A stretch of 6,112 nt of DNA. It comes from Sphingobacteriales bacterium. Lineage in GTDB: Bacteria > Bacteroidota > Bacteroidia > Sphingobacteriales > Sphingobacteriaceae. The stretch is from positions 1 through 6,112 of the forward strand of contig JAGVEE010000333.1 in NCBI GenBank assembly GCA_020058405.1. Reading direction: 5' to 3'. This document shows, piece by piece, positions 1 to 4,671 of the stretch. A model generated the notes under the pieces. It ran no database searches, was not told the DNA's origin, and saw nothing but the letters and a program-made list of their open reading frames with translations. Each line of letters starts with the position of its first letter. Positions within the stretch are counted from its first letter, which is position 1. Position numbers and translations under genes: made by a program.

Positions 1-122
1 GAATTTTTTGGTGGTAGAGTGGGAGTGTTAATTAGCTTATGGTTGCAAAGGCAACAGGAAATAATTTGCAGCATCACGCTAGTCAAATATTTTTCATGTC
101 GCTCCTAAGAAGCCTAGTAAAT
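1..122. other. Unassigned intergenic sequence at the window edge
   Basis: I see no convincing gene here. The plus-strand frame starting at base 1 stays open for 35 codons before a TAA at 106-108, but the peptide (beginning EFFGGRVGVL) resembles nothing I recognise. It could be the tail of a gene lying outside the window, or chance. A small inverted repeat, GTTGC-AAAG-GCAAC at 42-55, could form a weak hairpin. No T-run follows it, so I do not call it a terminator. Confidence 0.4.
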
Positions 123-226
123 CGAAAATCCGAAAGGCCGTGAAACCGTTAAACCGAAAGGCCGTTAGACCGAAAATCCGAAAGGCCGTTAAGCCGAAAG
201 GCCGTTAACCCGAATTGTCGAAAAAA
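123..226 (+). repeat. 8-bp-period CG-phased tandem array
   Basis: Thirteen consecutive 8-base units in strict register, each beginning with CG. Recurrent units are CGAAAGGC (131, 155, 179, 195), CGAAAATC (123, 171) and a CGTTAxxC class (147, 163, 187, 203). The last two units (211-226) are degenerate, and decayed units may continue to about 234. Units vary inside while the period stays fixed, so this is a degenerate array and not a simple microsatellite. It lies downstream of the minus-strand ELWxxDGT gene, and related arrays recur at 2380-2419 and 3458-3505. The role is unknown. Confidence 0.85.
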
Positions 227-261
227 CAATAAACGAATTAGAGAAAGACGAAGGATTCAAA

Positions 262-299
262 TTCTTTGCTCCTCTGCTCCTTTGCATCTTTGCGTGAAA
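262..299 (+). repeat. 38-base exact duplicated block, copy 1
   Basis: This block is identical base for base to 2439-2476. Inside it are four 8-base units starting at 264 (CTTTGCTC, CTCTGCTC, CTTTGCAT, CTTTGCGT), followed by GAAA. It therefore has the same 8-bp period as the neighbouring arrays but a different unit. Plus-strand orientation is shared by both copies. It forms the middle section of a larger repeat module (about 123-395). Confidence 0.85.
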
Positions 300-306
300 C
301 CAGAAT

Positions 307-345
307 CGAACTGGCGAATTAGCGAACTGGCGAATTAACGAAAAG
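307..345 (+). repeat. 8-bp-period array, CGAACTGG/CGAATTAx type
   Basis: Four 8-base units alternate CGAACTGG (307, 323) with CGAATTAG (315) and CGAATTAA (331), followed by a partial CGAAAAG (339-345). The alternation means the higher-order unit is 16 bases. It sits just after the 38-base block. The third module has two short CG units in the same relative place (2484-2499). Confidence 0.8.
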
Positions 346-350
346 CCAAT

Positions 351-395
351 CTTTTGCACTCTTGCAATCCTTTGCCCTACTAGTCACCAGTCACC
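351..395 (+). repeat. TTGC-rich joint and 7-bp AGTCACC duplication
   Basis: Two more 8-base units, CTTTTGCA (351) and CTCTTGCA (359), lead into a TTTGCC joint. This is followed by two perfect 7-base units AGTCACC at 382-388 and 389-395. The string TGCACTCTT at 355-363 recurs at 2500-2508 in the third module. The 7-base duplication overlaps the last codons of the minus-strand gene, whose stop codon occupies 382-380, so the end of that protein (VTGD) may derive from repeat sequence. Confidence 0.55.
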
Positions 396-2011
396 ACCAC
401 CCTTGCCACCGCATCACCAACCCTCAAAACATAAACCCCCGCTTCCAACCTACTCACATCAACACTACCATCTACTAAATCCCCACTCAACACCATTCTC
501 CCATTTACATCATACATCTCAAACAGCACTACCTCTGCCTTACCCGCTACTCCATACTCCATACCCGCTACTCTTACGAAGTACTTCGCTGGATTCGGAT
601 ACACTCTCAATTCTTTCAAAACTGAATTAGTTACACCAGTACTTGCATCTACCGCCAATGCATACAATTCCGTTCCTACCGTTCCGTTGTTTGCATTAAA
701 ATATAAAGTGTTGTTTGCTCCGCAGAAATTACTCGGCGATGAGCTCGATGTTCCTTGCCAAAAATCAATCAGCATTTTTGTACCCGCTCTTGTACCATCT
801 GTTCTCCAAAGTTCGTCGCCTGTAGCAAATACACTCGAGCGTGCTTTGTAAAATAAATATCCGTTGTAGGCATATAAGTTCGCCGGACTAATAGAGCCTG
901 CGTTTGGAGTGTCGAGCAGCGTAGTGCCCGCAGTGCTTCCATCACTTACCCACAATTCTCTGTTTCCATTTTCATCCGCAGAAATAAAATAAAATTCGTT
1001 CACGGTTCCTTTGGTTATAAATGGTAAAGCATCAAACCCATTATCGAGGCCTGCTCTTATATCTTTTAGCAATACCGTGCCTGCTTCTGTTCCATCACTC
1101 TTCCATAATTCTTCGCCATTTACTCCATCGTTGGCAGTAAATATTAATTCGTTTTTATGCACAATGCTTGTTCCATTTGATGGGAAGTTTATCATGTTCA
1201 ATAAATCTAATTCTTTCACACGAACCGTTCCGTTAGGCATGCCATCACTTACATATAAACCCTTACCTGTACCTGCACCTCCTTCGCCCGCATAGGCAAA
1301 AAATAATTTGTTTCCCATCGCAATTAATTCGCCTGTTTGTCCGCCCATGGTTATTAATAAACTGGTACCGTTTGCCGTTCCATCTGTTTTCCAAATGTCG
1401 GAACTGAACAAAGCATTTTCACTCGCAATAAAATACAAAGTGTTGTTCATCACGGCGAAGTAAGCTGCATTACTTGCATTGCCACTCGGATATAAATTCT
1501 GGAGCATTACTGTGCCTGCTTCCGTTCCATCACTTTTCCATAAATTTACTCCTGCAGTGCTGCTGCGCTCTGTAAAATATAGGCTTCCGTTAAATTCAAT
1601 AATATTTGATGGATCTATGTTGCCATTACCTGCAGCAAATTCTTTTAGTATTACCGTTCCCGCTTCGGTACCATCGCTTTTCCAAATTTCGTAACCATTT
1701 GTTGGGTTAAATGCTCTGAAATAAACCTTGCCATTGTATCCAGTAATTTTCCCGATAGATGGATTTCCAGTTCCCGGATTAATATCTTTTACCATTGCAG
1801 TGCCCGCCTCCGTTCCATCACTTTTCCAAAGCTCATTTCCATTGGCTGCGGTATTGCCCACAAAAAATAGAATGCCGTTTACATTGGTAATCTTCTGCGG
1901 ATTTCCATTGCCTGATGTGTTAATGTCTTTAACCAATACCGGCACTTGCGCTATAAGGTTAAATGTAAATAGAGATAAAATAGAGAGTGTAAAAATTTTC
2001 TTGAAATACAT
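380..2011 (-). CDS. Secreted ELWxxDGTxxGT repeat protein with T9SS sorting domain
   Basis: A 543-residue exported protein of unknown biochemical role. Residues 1-22 form a signal peptide: lysines at 4-5, a hydrophobic stretch, and likely cleavage after the alanine-glutamine at 21-22. Eight copies of the ELWKSDGTEAGT motif begin near residues 60, 108, 156, 205, 251, 301, 352 and 400. They are spaced 46-51 residues apart, and copies 4, 5, 7 and 8 are diverged. Such a regular spacing suggests a beta-propeller-like fold; that is inference. Residues 466-543 form a type A sorting domain of the T9SS, with VYPNP at 470-474, a YDVNGR segment at 500-505 and LEAGVYVLRV at 522-531. It predicts passage through the outer membrane and release or surface attachment. 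The start is set by the signal peptide and by a promoter just upstream. The sorting domain is G-rich and C-poor on the coding strand compared with the body. The family assignment is firm; the ligand or substrate is unknown. Confidence 0.93.
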   Translation of the reverse strand: MYFKKIFTLSILSLFTFNLIAQVPVLVKDINTSGNGNPQKITNVNGILFFVGNTAANGNELWKSDGTEAGTAMVKDINPGTGNPSIGKITGYNGKVYFRAFNPTNGYEIWKSDGTEAGTVILKEFAAGNGNIDPSNIIEFNGSLYFTERSSTAGVNLWKSDGTEAGTVMLQNLYPSGNASNAAYFAVMNNTLYFIASENALFSSDIWKTDGTANGTSLLITMGGQTGELIAMGNKLFFAYAGEGGAGTGKGLYVSDGMPNGTVRVKELDLLNMINFPSNGTSIVHKNELIFTANDGVNGEELWKSDGTEAGTVLLKDIRAGLDNGFDALPFITKGTVNEFYFISADENGNRELWVSDGSTAGTTLLDTPNAGSISPANLYAYNGYLFYKARSSVFATGDELWRTDGTRAGTKMLIDFWQGTSSSSPSNFCGANNTLYFNANNGTVGTELYALAVDASTGVTNSVLKELRVYPNPAKYFVRVAGMEYGVAGKAEVVLFEMYDVNGRMVLSGDLVDGSVDVSRLEAGVYVLRVGDAVARVVVTGD

Positions 2012-2030
2012 ATGAGTAAATTTGTTGCAA

Positions 2031-2062
2031 CAAAATTATAAAGTTTGGAAATGGTTTCCATA
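2031..2062 (-). promoter_or_regulatory. Bacteroidota-type promoter of the ELWxxDGT gene
   Basis: On the minus strand, TAATTTTG (2038-2031) matches the Bacteroidota -7 consensus TAnnTTTG exactly. A TATG at 2062-2059 stands 20 bases upstream, where the -33 TTTG is expected, with one mismatch. Transcription would begin about 14 bases before the ATG. The perfect inverted repeat at 2046-2060 falls mostly between the two boxes. Confidence 0.6.
2046..2060. promoter_or_regulatory. Perfect inverted repeat TGGAAA-TGG-TTTCCA, possible operator
   Basis: Six-base arms with a 3-base centre, lying mostly in the spacer of the predicted minus-strand promoter. A symmetric site there is a natural place for a dimeric repressor. 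No regulator gene lies beside it, so the regulator is unknown. Confidence 0.4.
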
Positions 2063-2076
2063 CCCACTAGAGGGTA
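2061..2076. promoter_or_regulatory. Near-perfect 16-bp palindrome TACCC-ACTAGA-GGGTA
   Basis: Directly abuts the preceding inverted repeat. The arms TACCC/GGGTA flank a core with a central CTAG, and only the A/A pair at 2066 and 2071 breaks the symmetry. A T-run follows on the plus strand (2077-2081), so in principle it could act as a weak terminator. No plus-strand gene lies upstream to need one. A second binding site in the divergent control region is more likely. Confidence 0.35.
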
Positions 2077-2080
2077 TTTT

Positions 2081-2126
2081 TAGTGTGTTAGTATGCTAGT
2101 GTGCTAGTGTGCTAATGGGTGCTAGC
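2081..2126 (+). repeat. 8-bp tandem array, TAGTGTGC type
   Basis: Units TAGTGTGT (2081), TAGTATGC (2089), TAGTGTGC (2097) and TAGTGTGC (2105) stand in exact 8-base register. A 10-base variant (2113-2122) and a final TAGC follow. The period matches the CG-type arrays elsewhere in the window but the unit is unrelated. It lies between the divergent promoters and opens the second repeat module. Confidence 0.75.
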
Positions 2127-2143
2127 TCGCAGCTCTCTTGCCA

Positions 2144-2178
2144 AATTCATAATTCATAATTCATAATTTATAATTCAC
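2144..2178 (+). repeat. 7-bp tandem array, AATTCAT type
   Basis: Three perfect AATTCAT units (2144, 2151, 2158) are followed by AATTTAT (2165) and AATTCAC (2172). The array ends about 40 bases before the next start codon, and its final units overlap the expected -33 region of that gene's promoter. The same motif reappears as a GTAATTC array at 3514-3555, also just ahead of a start codon. Confidence 0.8.
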
Positions 2179-2196
2179 AATTTATTCTTACATTCG
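2167..2196 (+). promoter_or_regulatory. Likely promoter of the small membrane protein gene
   Basis: TACATTCG at 2189-2196 is one base off the Bacteroidota -7 consensus TAnnTTTG. TTTA at 2167-2170, 18 bases upstream, approximates the -33 TTTG. The geometry, with the -33 box inside the 7-bp array, parallels the stronger promoter at 3539-3569. The predicted leader is about 17 bases. Confidence 0.4.
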
Positions 2197-2219
2197 TTTT
2201 ACCCTAACCCGTATTAAGC

Positions 2220-2417
2220 ATGAAAAACCCGTTCATCTATTACACCGCCATTATTTTACCTCTTGCAATTTTAATGTACGCACTCATCATCGGCGTGCTA
2301 CATGGTTGGGCATTTATTTTTGCCATCAGCATTTACACACTCGTGTACCGCACGTATGTGGATTATGCCCGCAACAATTTGAAAGACCGAAAGGCCGAAA
2401 ATCCGAAAGACCGATAA
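2220..2417 (+). CDS. Small two-helix membrane protein, hypothetical
   Basis: A 65-residue protein with two predicted membrane helices, about residues 6-26 (YYTAIILPLAILMYALIIGV) and 30-45 (AWAF-like to TLVYR), then a charged tail. I do not recognise a family. A single lysine lies ahead of helix 1, and an RTYVDYAR segment follows helix 2; this suits an inner-membrane hairpin, perhaps with both ends in the cytoplasm. The tail from about residue 54 (LKDRKAENPKDR) is encoded by the 8-bp CG array at 2380-2419, and the stop TAA at 2415-2417 lies inside a repeat unit. The natural protein may therefore once have ended earlier and been extended by repeat sequence. A promoter-like sequence upstream and the hydrophobic pattern support a real gene. 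No function can be given. Confidence 0.6.
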   Translation: MKNPFIYYTAIILPLAILMYALIIGVLHGWAFIFAISIYTLVYRTYVDYARNNLKDRKAENPKDR

Positions 2418-2419
2418 AC
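2380..2419 (+). repeat. 8-bp-period CG array overlapping the end of a gene
   Basis: Units CGAAAGGC (2388), CGAAAATC (2396), CGAAAGAC (2404) and CGATAAAC (2412) stand in 8-base register, with a degenerate TGAAAGAC at 2380. The first two match the commonest units of the array at 123-226. The 15 bases at 2403-2417 recur exactly at 3473-3487. The array encodes the last dozen residues and the stop of the upstream small gene. Confidence 0.8.
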
Positions 2420-2438
2420 ATAGTTGCTCTTTTCATTT

Positions 2439-2476
2439 TTCTTTGCTCCTCTGCTCCTTTGCATCTTTGCGTGAAA
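2439..2476 (+). repeat. 38-base exact duplicated block, copy 2
   Basis: Identical to 262-299 and in the same orientation, about 2.2 kb away. As in copy 1 it follows a CG-type array and precedes short CG units, so the arrangement is duplicated as well as the block. It contains the four CTTTGC/CTCTGC-type 8-base units, then GAAA. Confidence 0.85.
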
Positions 2477-2483
2477 TGAAATC

Positions 2484-2519
2484 CGATAATCCGAATTCCT
2501 GCACTCTTAATTCATAACT
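2484..2519 (+). repeat. Short CG units, TGCACTCTT joint and AATTCAT remnant
   Basis: Two 8-base units, CGATAATC (2484) and CGAATTCC (2492), are followed by TGCACTCTT (2500-2508), identical to 355-363, and then a single AATTCAT (2509-2515). This is the third module's version of the joint plus 7-bp array, with the array reduced to one unit. It ends at the inverted repeat ahead of the toxin gene. Confidence 0.6.
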
Positions 2520-2550
2520 AAAAAAGTTCGGTTTTTATCAGAACTTTTTT
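2520..2550. promoter_or_regulatory. 10-bp perfect inverted repeat, likely HigA operator
   Basis: AAAAAAGTTC (2520-2529) and GAACTTTTTT (2541-2550) are perfect inverted arms around an 11-base centre, with arm centres 21 bases apart, about two helical turns. The left arm overlaps the -33 region and the right arm touches the -7 box of the toxin-antitoxin promoter. This is the expected place for autorepression by a HigA dimer. The alternative is a bidirectional rho-independent terminator, since the arms end in A and T runs, but the stem has only two G/C pairs. Confidence 0.6.
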
Positions 2551-2557
2551 ATATTTG
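2527..2557 (+). promoter_or_regulatory. Promoter of the higBA operon
   Basis: TATATTTG at 2550-2557 matches the Bacteroidota -7 consensus TAnnTTTG exactly. TTCG at 2527-2530 lies 19 bases upstream, one base off TTTG. The start codon at 2572 leaves a leader of under 10 bases. Both boxes overlap or touch the inverted repeat at 2520-2550, which fits repression by promoter occlusion. Confidence 0.65.
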
Positions 2558-2571
2558 TGTATTAGATCGAT

Positions 2572-2913
2572 ATGAGGGTACTGGGGAAGAAAATTATTGC
2601 AAAAATTAAAAAGAAAAACATCGGTAATAATAGACTGATTCATGAGATTGATAAGTTAATAGATGACTTAGAAAGATTTGATACAAGTAAATATAAAATA
2701 GAAGATGTTCGAAAAGATGCGGATTGTGTTCATAATGATGGGTTCTATTTTTTTAACATAAATATTCATCGAACATTAATACTTATTGAATTTGATGAAA
2801 CTGGTGAAGCTACTTTTGTATGGGCTGGAACTCACCAAGAATACGAATCAATATTTAAAAATAATAAATCAAGCATCGAAAAATGGTTAAGGAATAAAGG
2901 ATACATAGAATAA
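2572..2913 (+). CDS. higB: HigB-family mRNA interferase toxin
   Basis: A 113-residue toxin of a type II toxin-antitoxin pair, related to E. coli HigB (YgjN) in the RelE-like superfamily. Such toxins cleave mRNA in the translating ribosome. The start MRVLGKK matches the usual family opening (MRIISKK or similar), which fixes this ATG. A helical region spans about residues 8-37. Then come the strand-rich core YFFNINIHRTLILIEFDE (59-76) and TFVWAGTHQEYESIF (81-95), containing the family hallmark THxEY at 87-91. H66-R67 are candidates for RNA contact. The C-terminal tail (96-113) is somewhat longer than in E. coli HigB. The gene overlaps the antitoxin gene by one base (TAATG at 2911-2915), and the toxin-first order is typical of higBA. 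The DNA is visibly more AT-rich than the neighbouring genes, which suggests acquisition by transfer. Confidence 0.85.
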   Translation: MRVLGKKIIAKIKKKNIGNNRLIHEIDKLIDDLERFDTSKYKIEDVRKDADCVHNDGFYFFNINIHRTLILIEFDETGEATFVWAGTHQEYESIFKNNKSSIEKWLRNKGYIE

Positions 2914-3455
2914 TGGCAAATCAGTTCGACATAGAGAAATTAATTAATTCTGGTGTAATAGCTAATGAATTAGAGTATGATAGAGCACTTGTTGCTGATC
3001 GAAAACTTAGAATCCTAGCAAAAGAAAATAATCATTTTAAAGAATTGAGAATTAAACTTCGAAATATTATTGAGCAATATGAACGCGACCAATGGACAGA
3101 CATCAACAAAATAAGTGCAAGCAAAATACTAGAGAGCAATAAGGCAGAGAAGATAGCAGAACTAGAAAGACAGTTTATTGAAAATAGAAAACTAGAAATA
3201 AAGAAAAAGTTGAAAATGTATGATTTAAAACAAGAAAACCTTTCAACTATTTTAGGTCATAAAAGCAAAACCCACATGTCTGAATTAATGAACGGGATAA
3301 AACCATTTACATTAAGAGACTTAATCATTATTAATCAATTATTAAAAATTGATATGAGTGTTTTAGTACCAGTCTTTTTATCTCAACAAGATAAATCTCA
3401 AATAAATGAAATAGTTAAGAAACTAAATAAACCTAAAATTAAACTTCAGCTCTAG
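2913..3455 (+). CDS. higA: HigA-family antitoxin with HTH DNA-binding domain
   Basis: A 180-residue antitoxin and likely autorepressor paired with the preceding HigB. The N-terminal half (about residues 14-62, including ELEYDRAL at 20-27 and NIIEQYERDQW at 51-61) matches the toxin-binding region of the COG5499 HigA type, where an ExxYxxAL and a later xYE segment are usual. A charged helical linker (68-93) leads to an XRE-like helix-turn-helix at about 92-153. It contains LKQENLSTILGHKSKTHMSE (105-124), LMNGIKPFTL (125-134) and a final LLKIDMSVLVP (143-153). It is longer than E. coli HigA (138 residues), with a basic tail (KKLNKPKIKL, 169-178). Its ATG overlaps the toxin stop, so translation is probably coupled. 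The likely target is the inverted repeat at 2520-2550. The gene is AT-rich and ends directly before a repeat module. Confidence 0.85.
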   Translation: MANQFDIEKLINSGVIANELEYDRALVADRKLRILAKENNHFKELRIKLRNIIEQYERDQWTDINKISASKILESNKAEKIAELERQFIENRKLEIKKKLKMYDLKQENLSTILGHKSKTHMSELMNGIKPFTLRDLIIINQLLKIDMSVLVPVFLSQQDKSQINEIVKKLNKPKIKLQL

Positions 3456-3457
3456 TC

Positions 3458-3505
3458 CGATAACCCGATAGACCGAAAGACCGATAACCCGACAACCCGA
3501 CTTTC
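3458..3505 (+). repeat. 8-bp-period CG array between higA and the DHS-like gene
   Basis: Six units in 8-base register: CGATAACC (3458, 3482), CGATAGAC (3466), CGAAAGAC (3474), CGACAACC (3490) and CGACTTTC (3498). It begins three bases after the antitoxin stop. It shares an exact 15-base stretch (3473-3487) with the array on the other side of the toxin-antitoxin operon (2403-2417). Confidence 0.8.
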
Positions 3506-3513
3506 TTGCACCC

Positions 3514-3555
3514 GTAATTCGTAATTCGTAATTCGTAATTTGTAAACGGTAATTC
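3514..3555 (+). repeat. 7-bp tandem array, GTAATTC type
   Basis: Units GTAATTC (3514, 3521, 3528), GTAATTT (3535), GTAAACG (3542) and GTAATTC (3549) keep strict 7-base register over six units. It follows a TTGCACCC joint, like the other modules. The fourth unit, with the base after it, creates the TTTG -33 box of the downstream promoter. Confidence 0.8.
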
Positions 3556-3569
3556 ATTTACTACATTTG
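3539..3569 (+). promoter_or_regulatory. Consensus Bacteroidota promoter of the DHS-like gene
   Basis: TTTG at 3539-3542, a 19-base spacer and TACATTTG at 3562-3569 match the Bacteroidota housekeeping promoter (TTTG, about 19 bases, TAnnTTTG) at every defined position. The start codon at 3587 gives a leader of about 12 bases. The -33 box lies inside the 7-bp repeat array, so unit gain or loss could shift the spacing or change promoter strength. Confidence 0.75.
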
Positions 3570-3586
3570 CGCATTAACAAACTATC

Positions 3587-4564
3587 ATGTCAACAAAAGG
3601 TCCTATCTCTCAATTCATTGAGAAAAACTACTTACATTTTAACGCGGCGGCTCTCTTAGATGCTGCTAAAGGTTACGAAACTCATTTGCTCGAAGGTGGT
3701 AAAATGATGGTAACACTTGCCGGTGCAATGAGTACTGCCGAACTCGGAATTTCATTTGCAGAAATGATTCGCCAAGGGAAAGTAGATATCATTTCTTGTA
3801 CAGGTGCCAACCTCGAAGAAGATATTATGAACCTCGTTGCTCACTCGCATTACAAGCGTGTGCCAAACTACCGCGATTTAAGTCCGCAAGAGGAGTGGGA
3901 TTTGTTAGAGCATGGTTTTAACCGTGTAACCGATACGTGTATACCCGAAGAAGAGGCATTCCGCCGTATTCAAAAACATATTTTTAAACAATGGAAAATG
4001 GCTGAAGAAGCTAACGAACGCTACCTTCCGCATGAGTACATGTACAAAATGCTTTTATCTGGAGAAATGGAACAGTACTACGAAATTGATCCTAAAAACT
4101 CTTGGATGATTGCTGCTGCAGAACGCAACATTCCGATTATAGTACCAGGATGGGAAGATTCTACCATGGGGAATATTTTTGCTTCTTACTGCATTAAAGG
4201 CGAACTAAAGCCAAGCACTATGAAGAGCGGAATTGAATACATGATTTGGTTAAGCGAATGGTACAGAGCAAACTCTGGCGGTAAAGGCGTAGGCTTTTTC
4301 CAAATAGGTGGTGGTATTGCCGGCGATTTCCCAATTTGTGTAGTGCCTATGATGTACCAAGATTTAGAATGGCACGATGTTCCATTCTGGAGTTACTTCT
4401 GCCAAATTTCAGATTCTACCACTTCTTACGGAAGTTACTCTGGTGCAGTGCCAAACGAAAAAATAACTTGGGGAAAATTAGATATTAATACACCAAAATT
4501 TATTGTAGAGTCTGATGCTACCATTGTGGCTCCTTTAATTTTTGCTTGGATTCTTGGACAGTAA
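3587..4564 (+). CDS. Deoxyhypusine-synthase-family protein (bacterial DHS-like)
   Basis: A 325-residue NAD-dependent enzyme of the deoxyhypusine synthase fold, near full length. Eukaryotic and archaeal DHS moves an aminobutyl group from spermidine to a lysine of eIF5A. Bacteria lack that substrate, so this branch must do something else; homospermidine or another polyamine product is a reasonable guess. Visible family segments are TLAGAMSTAELG (43-54), CTGANLEEDI (71-80), GWEDSTMGNIF (188-198), QIGGGIAGDFP (239-249) and SGAVPNEKITWGK (285-297). K297 aligns with the catalytic lysine of human DHS (K329), W295 with W327 and E291 with E323. The human GGGVVKHH segment with H288 is replaced by GGGIAGDF, D243 by N196 and D316 by Y284, so the amine pocket differs. 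The start is supported by the consensus promoter just upstream. It appears monocistronic: its own promoter lies ahead of it, and a terminator-like hairpin and a new promoter follow. Confidence 0.88.
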   Translation: MSTKGPISQFIEKNYLHFNAAALLDAAKGYETHLLEGGKMMVTLAGAMSTAELGISFAEMIRQGKVDIISCTGANLEEDIMNLVAHSHYKRVPNYRDLSPQEEWDLLEHGFNRVTDTCIPEEEAFRRIQKHIFKQWKMAEEANERYLPHEYMYKMLLSGEMEQYYEIDPKNSWMIAAAERNIPIIVPGWEDSTMGNIFASYCIKGELKPSTMKSGIEYMIWLSEWYRANSGGKGVGFFQIGGGIAGDFPICVVPMMYQDLEWHDVPFWSYFCQISDSTTSYGSYSGAVPNEKITWGKLDINTPKFIVESDATIVAPLIFAWILGQ

Positions 4565-4567
4565 AAT

Positions 4568-4592
4568 GACTAATATTTAGTCGTATATTTTT
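4568..4592 (+). terminator. Possible weak terminator after the DHS-like gene
   Basis: GACTAA (4568-4573), a TAT loop and TTAGTC (4577-4582) form a perfect 6-bp stem starting three bases after the stop codon. A GTATATTTTT tract follows. The position suits rho-independent termination, but the stem has only two G/C pairs and the U-run is interrupted, so efficiency would be low. Confidence 0.45.
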
Positions 4593-4671
4593 GGATTAAA
4601 AATTTTGTTCTAATACTTGATAAATTCATTGTTATTTAGACTCATTCAAAATAAGTTTAAATGTCAGAAAA

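Noticed and set aside
1..108. Tail of an upstream coding region in plus frame 1
   Set aside because: Open for 35 codons, but there is no recognisable motif and this length can occur by chance. Left unassigned.
61..122. Terminator at GCTCCTAAGAAGC (positions 101-113)
   Set aside because: The arms do not pair without a mismatch and an impossibly small loop, and no T-run follows.
123..226. CRISPR array
   Set aside because: Units are 8 bases with no unique spacers of 25-40 bases, and no cas genes lie nearby.
403..630. Plus-strand open frame of 75 residues opposite the ELWxxDGT gene
   Set aside because: A His/Pro/Leu-rich peptide produced by the C-rich strand opposite a real coding region. No promoter and no family resemblance.
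1011..2015. Three plus-strand frames containing repeated VPASVPSLF-like peptides
   Set aside because: These are the reverse strand of the ELWKSDGTEAGT repeats read in another frame, not genes.
2061..2081. Rho-independent terminator at the TACCC/GGGTA palindrome
   Set aside because: No plus-strand gene lies upstream and the stem is short. An operator reading fits the divergent control region better.
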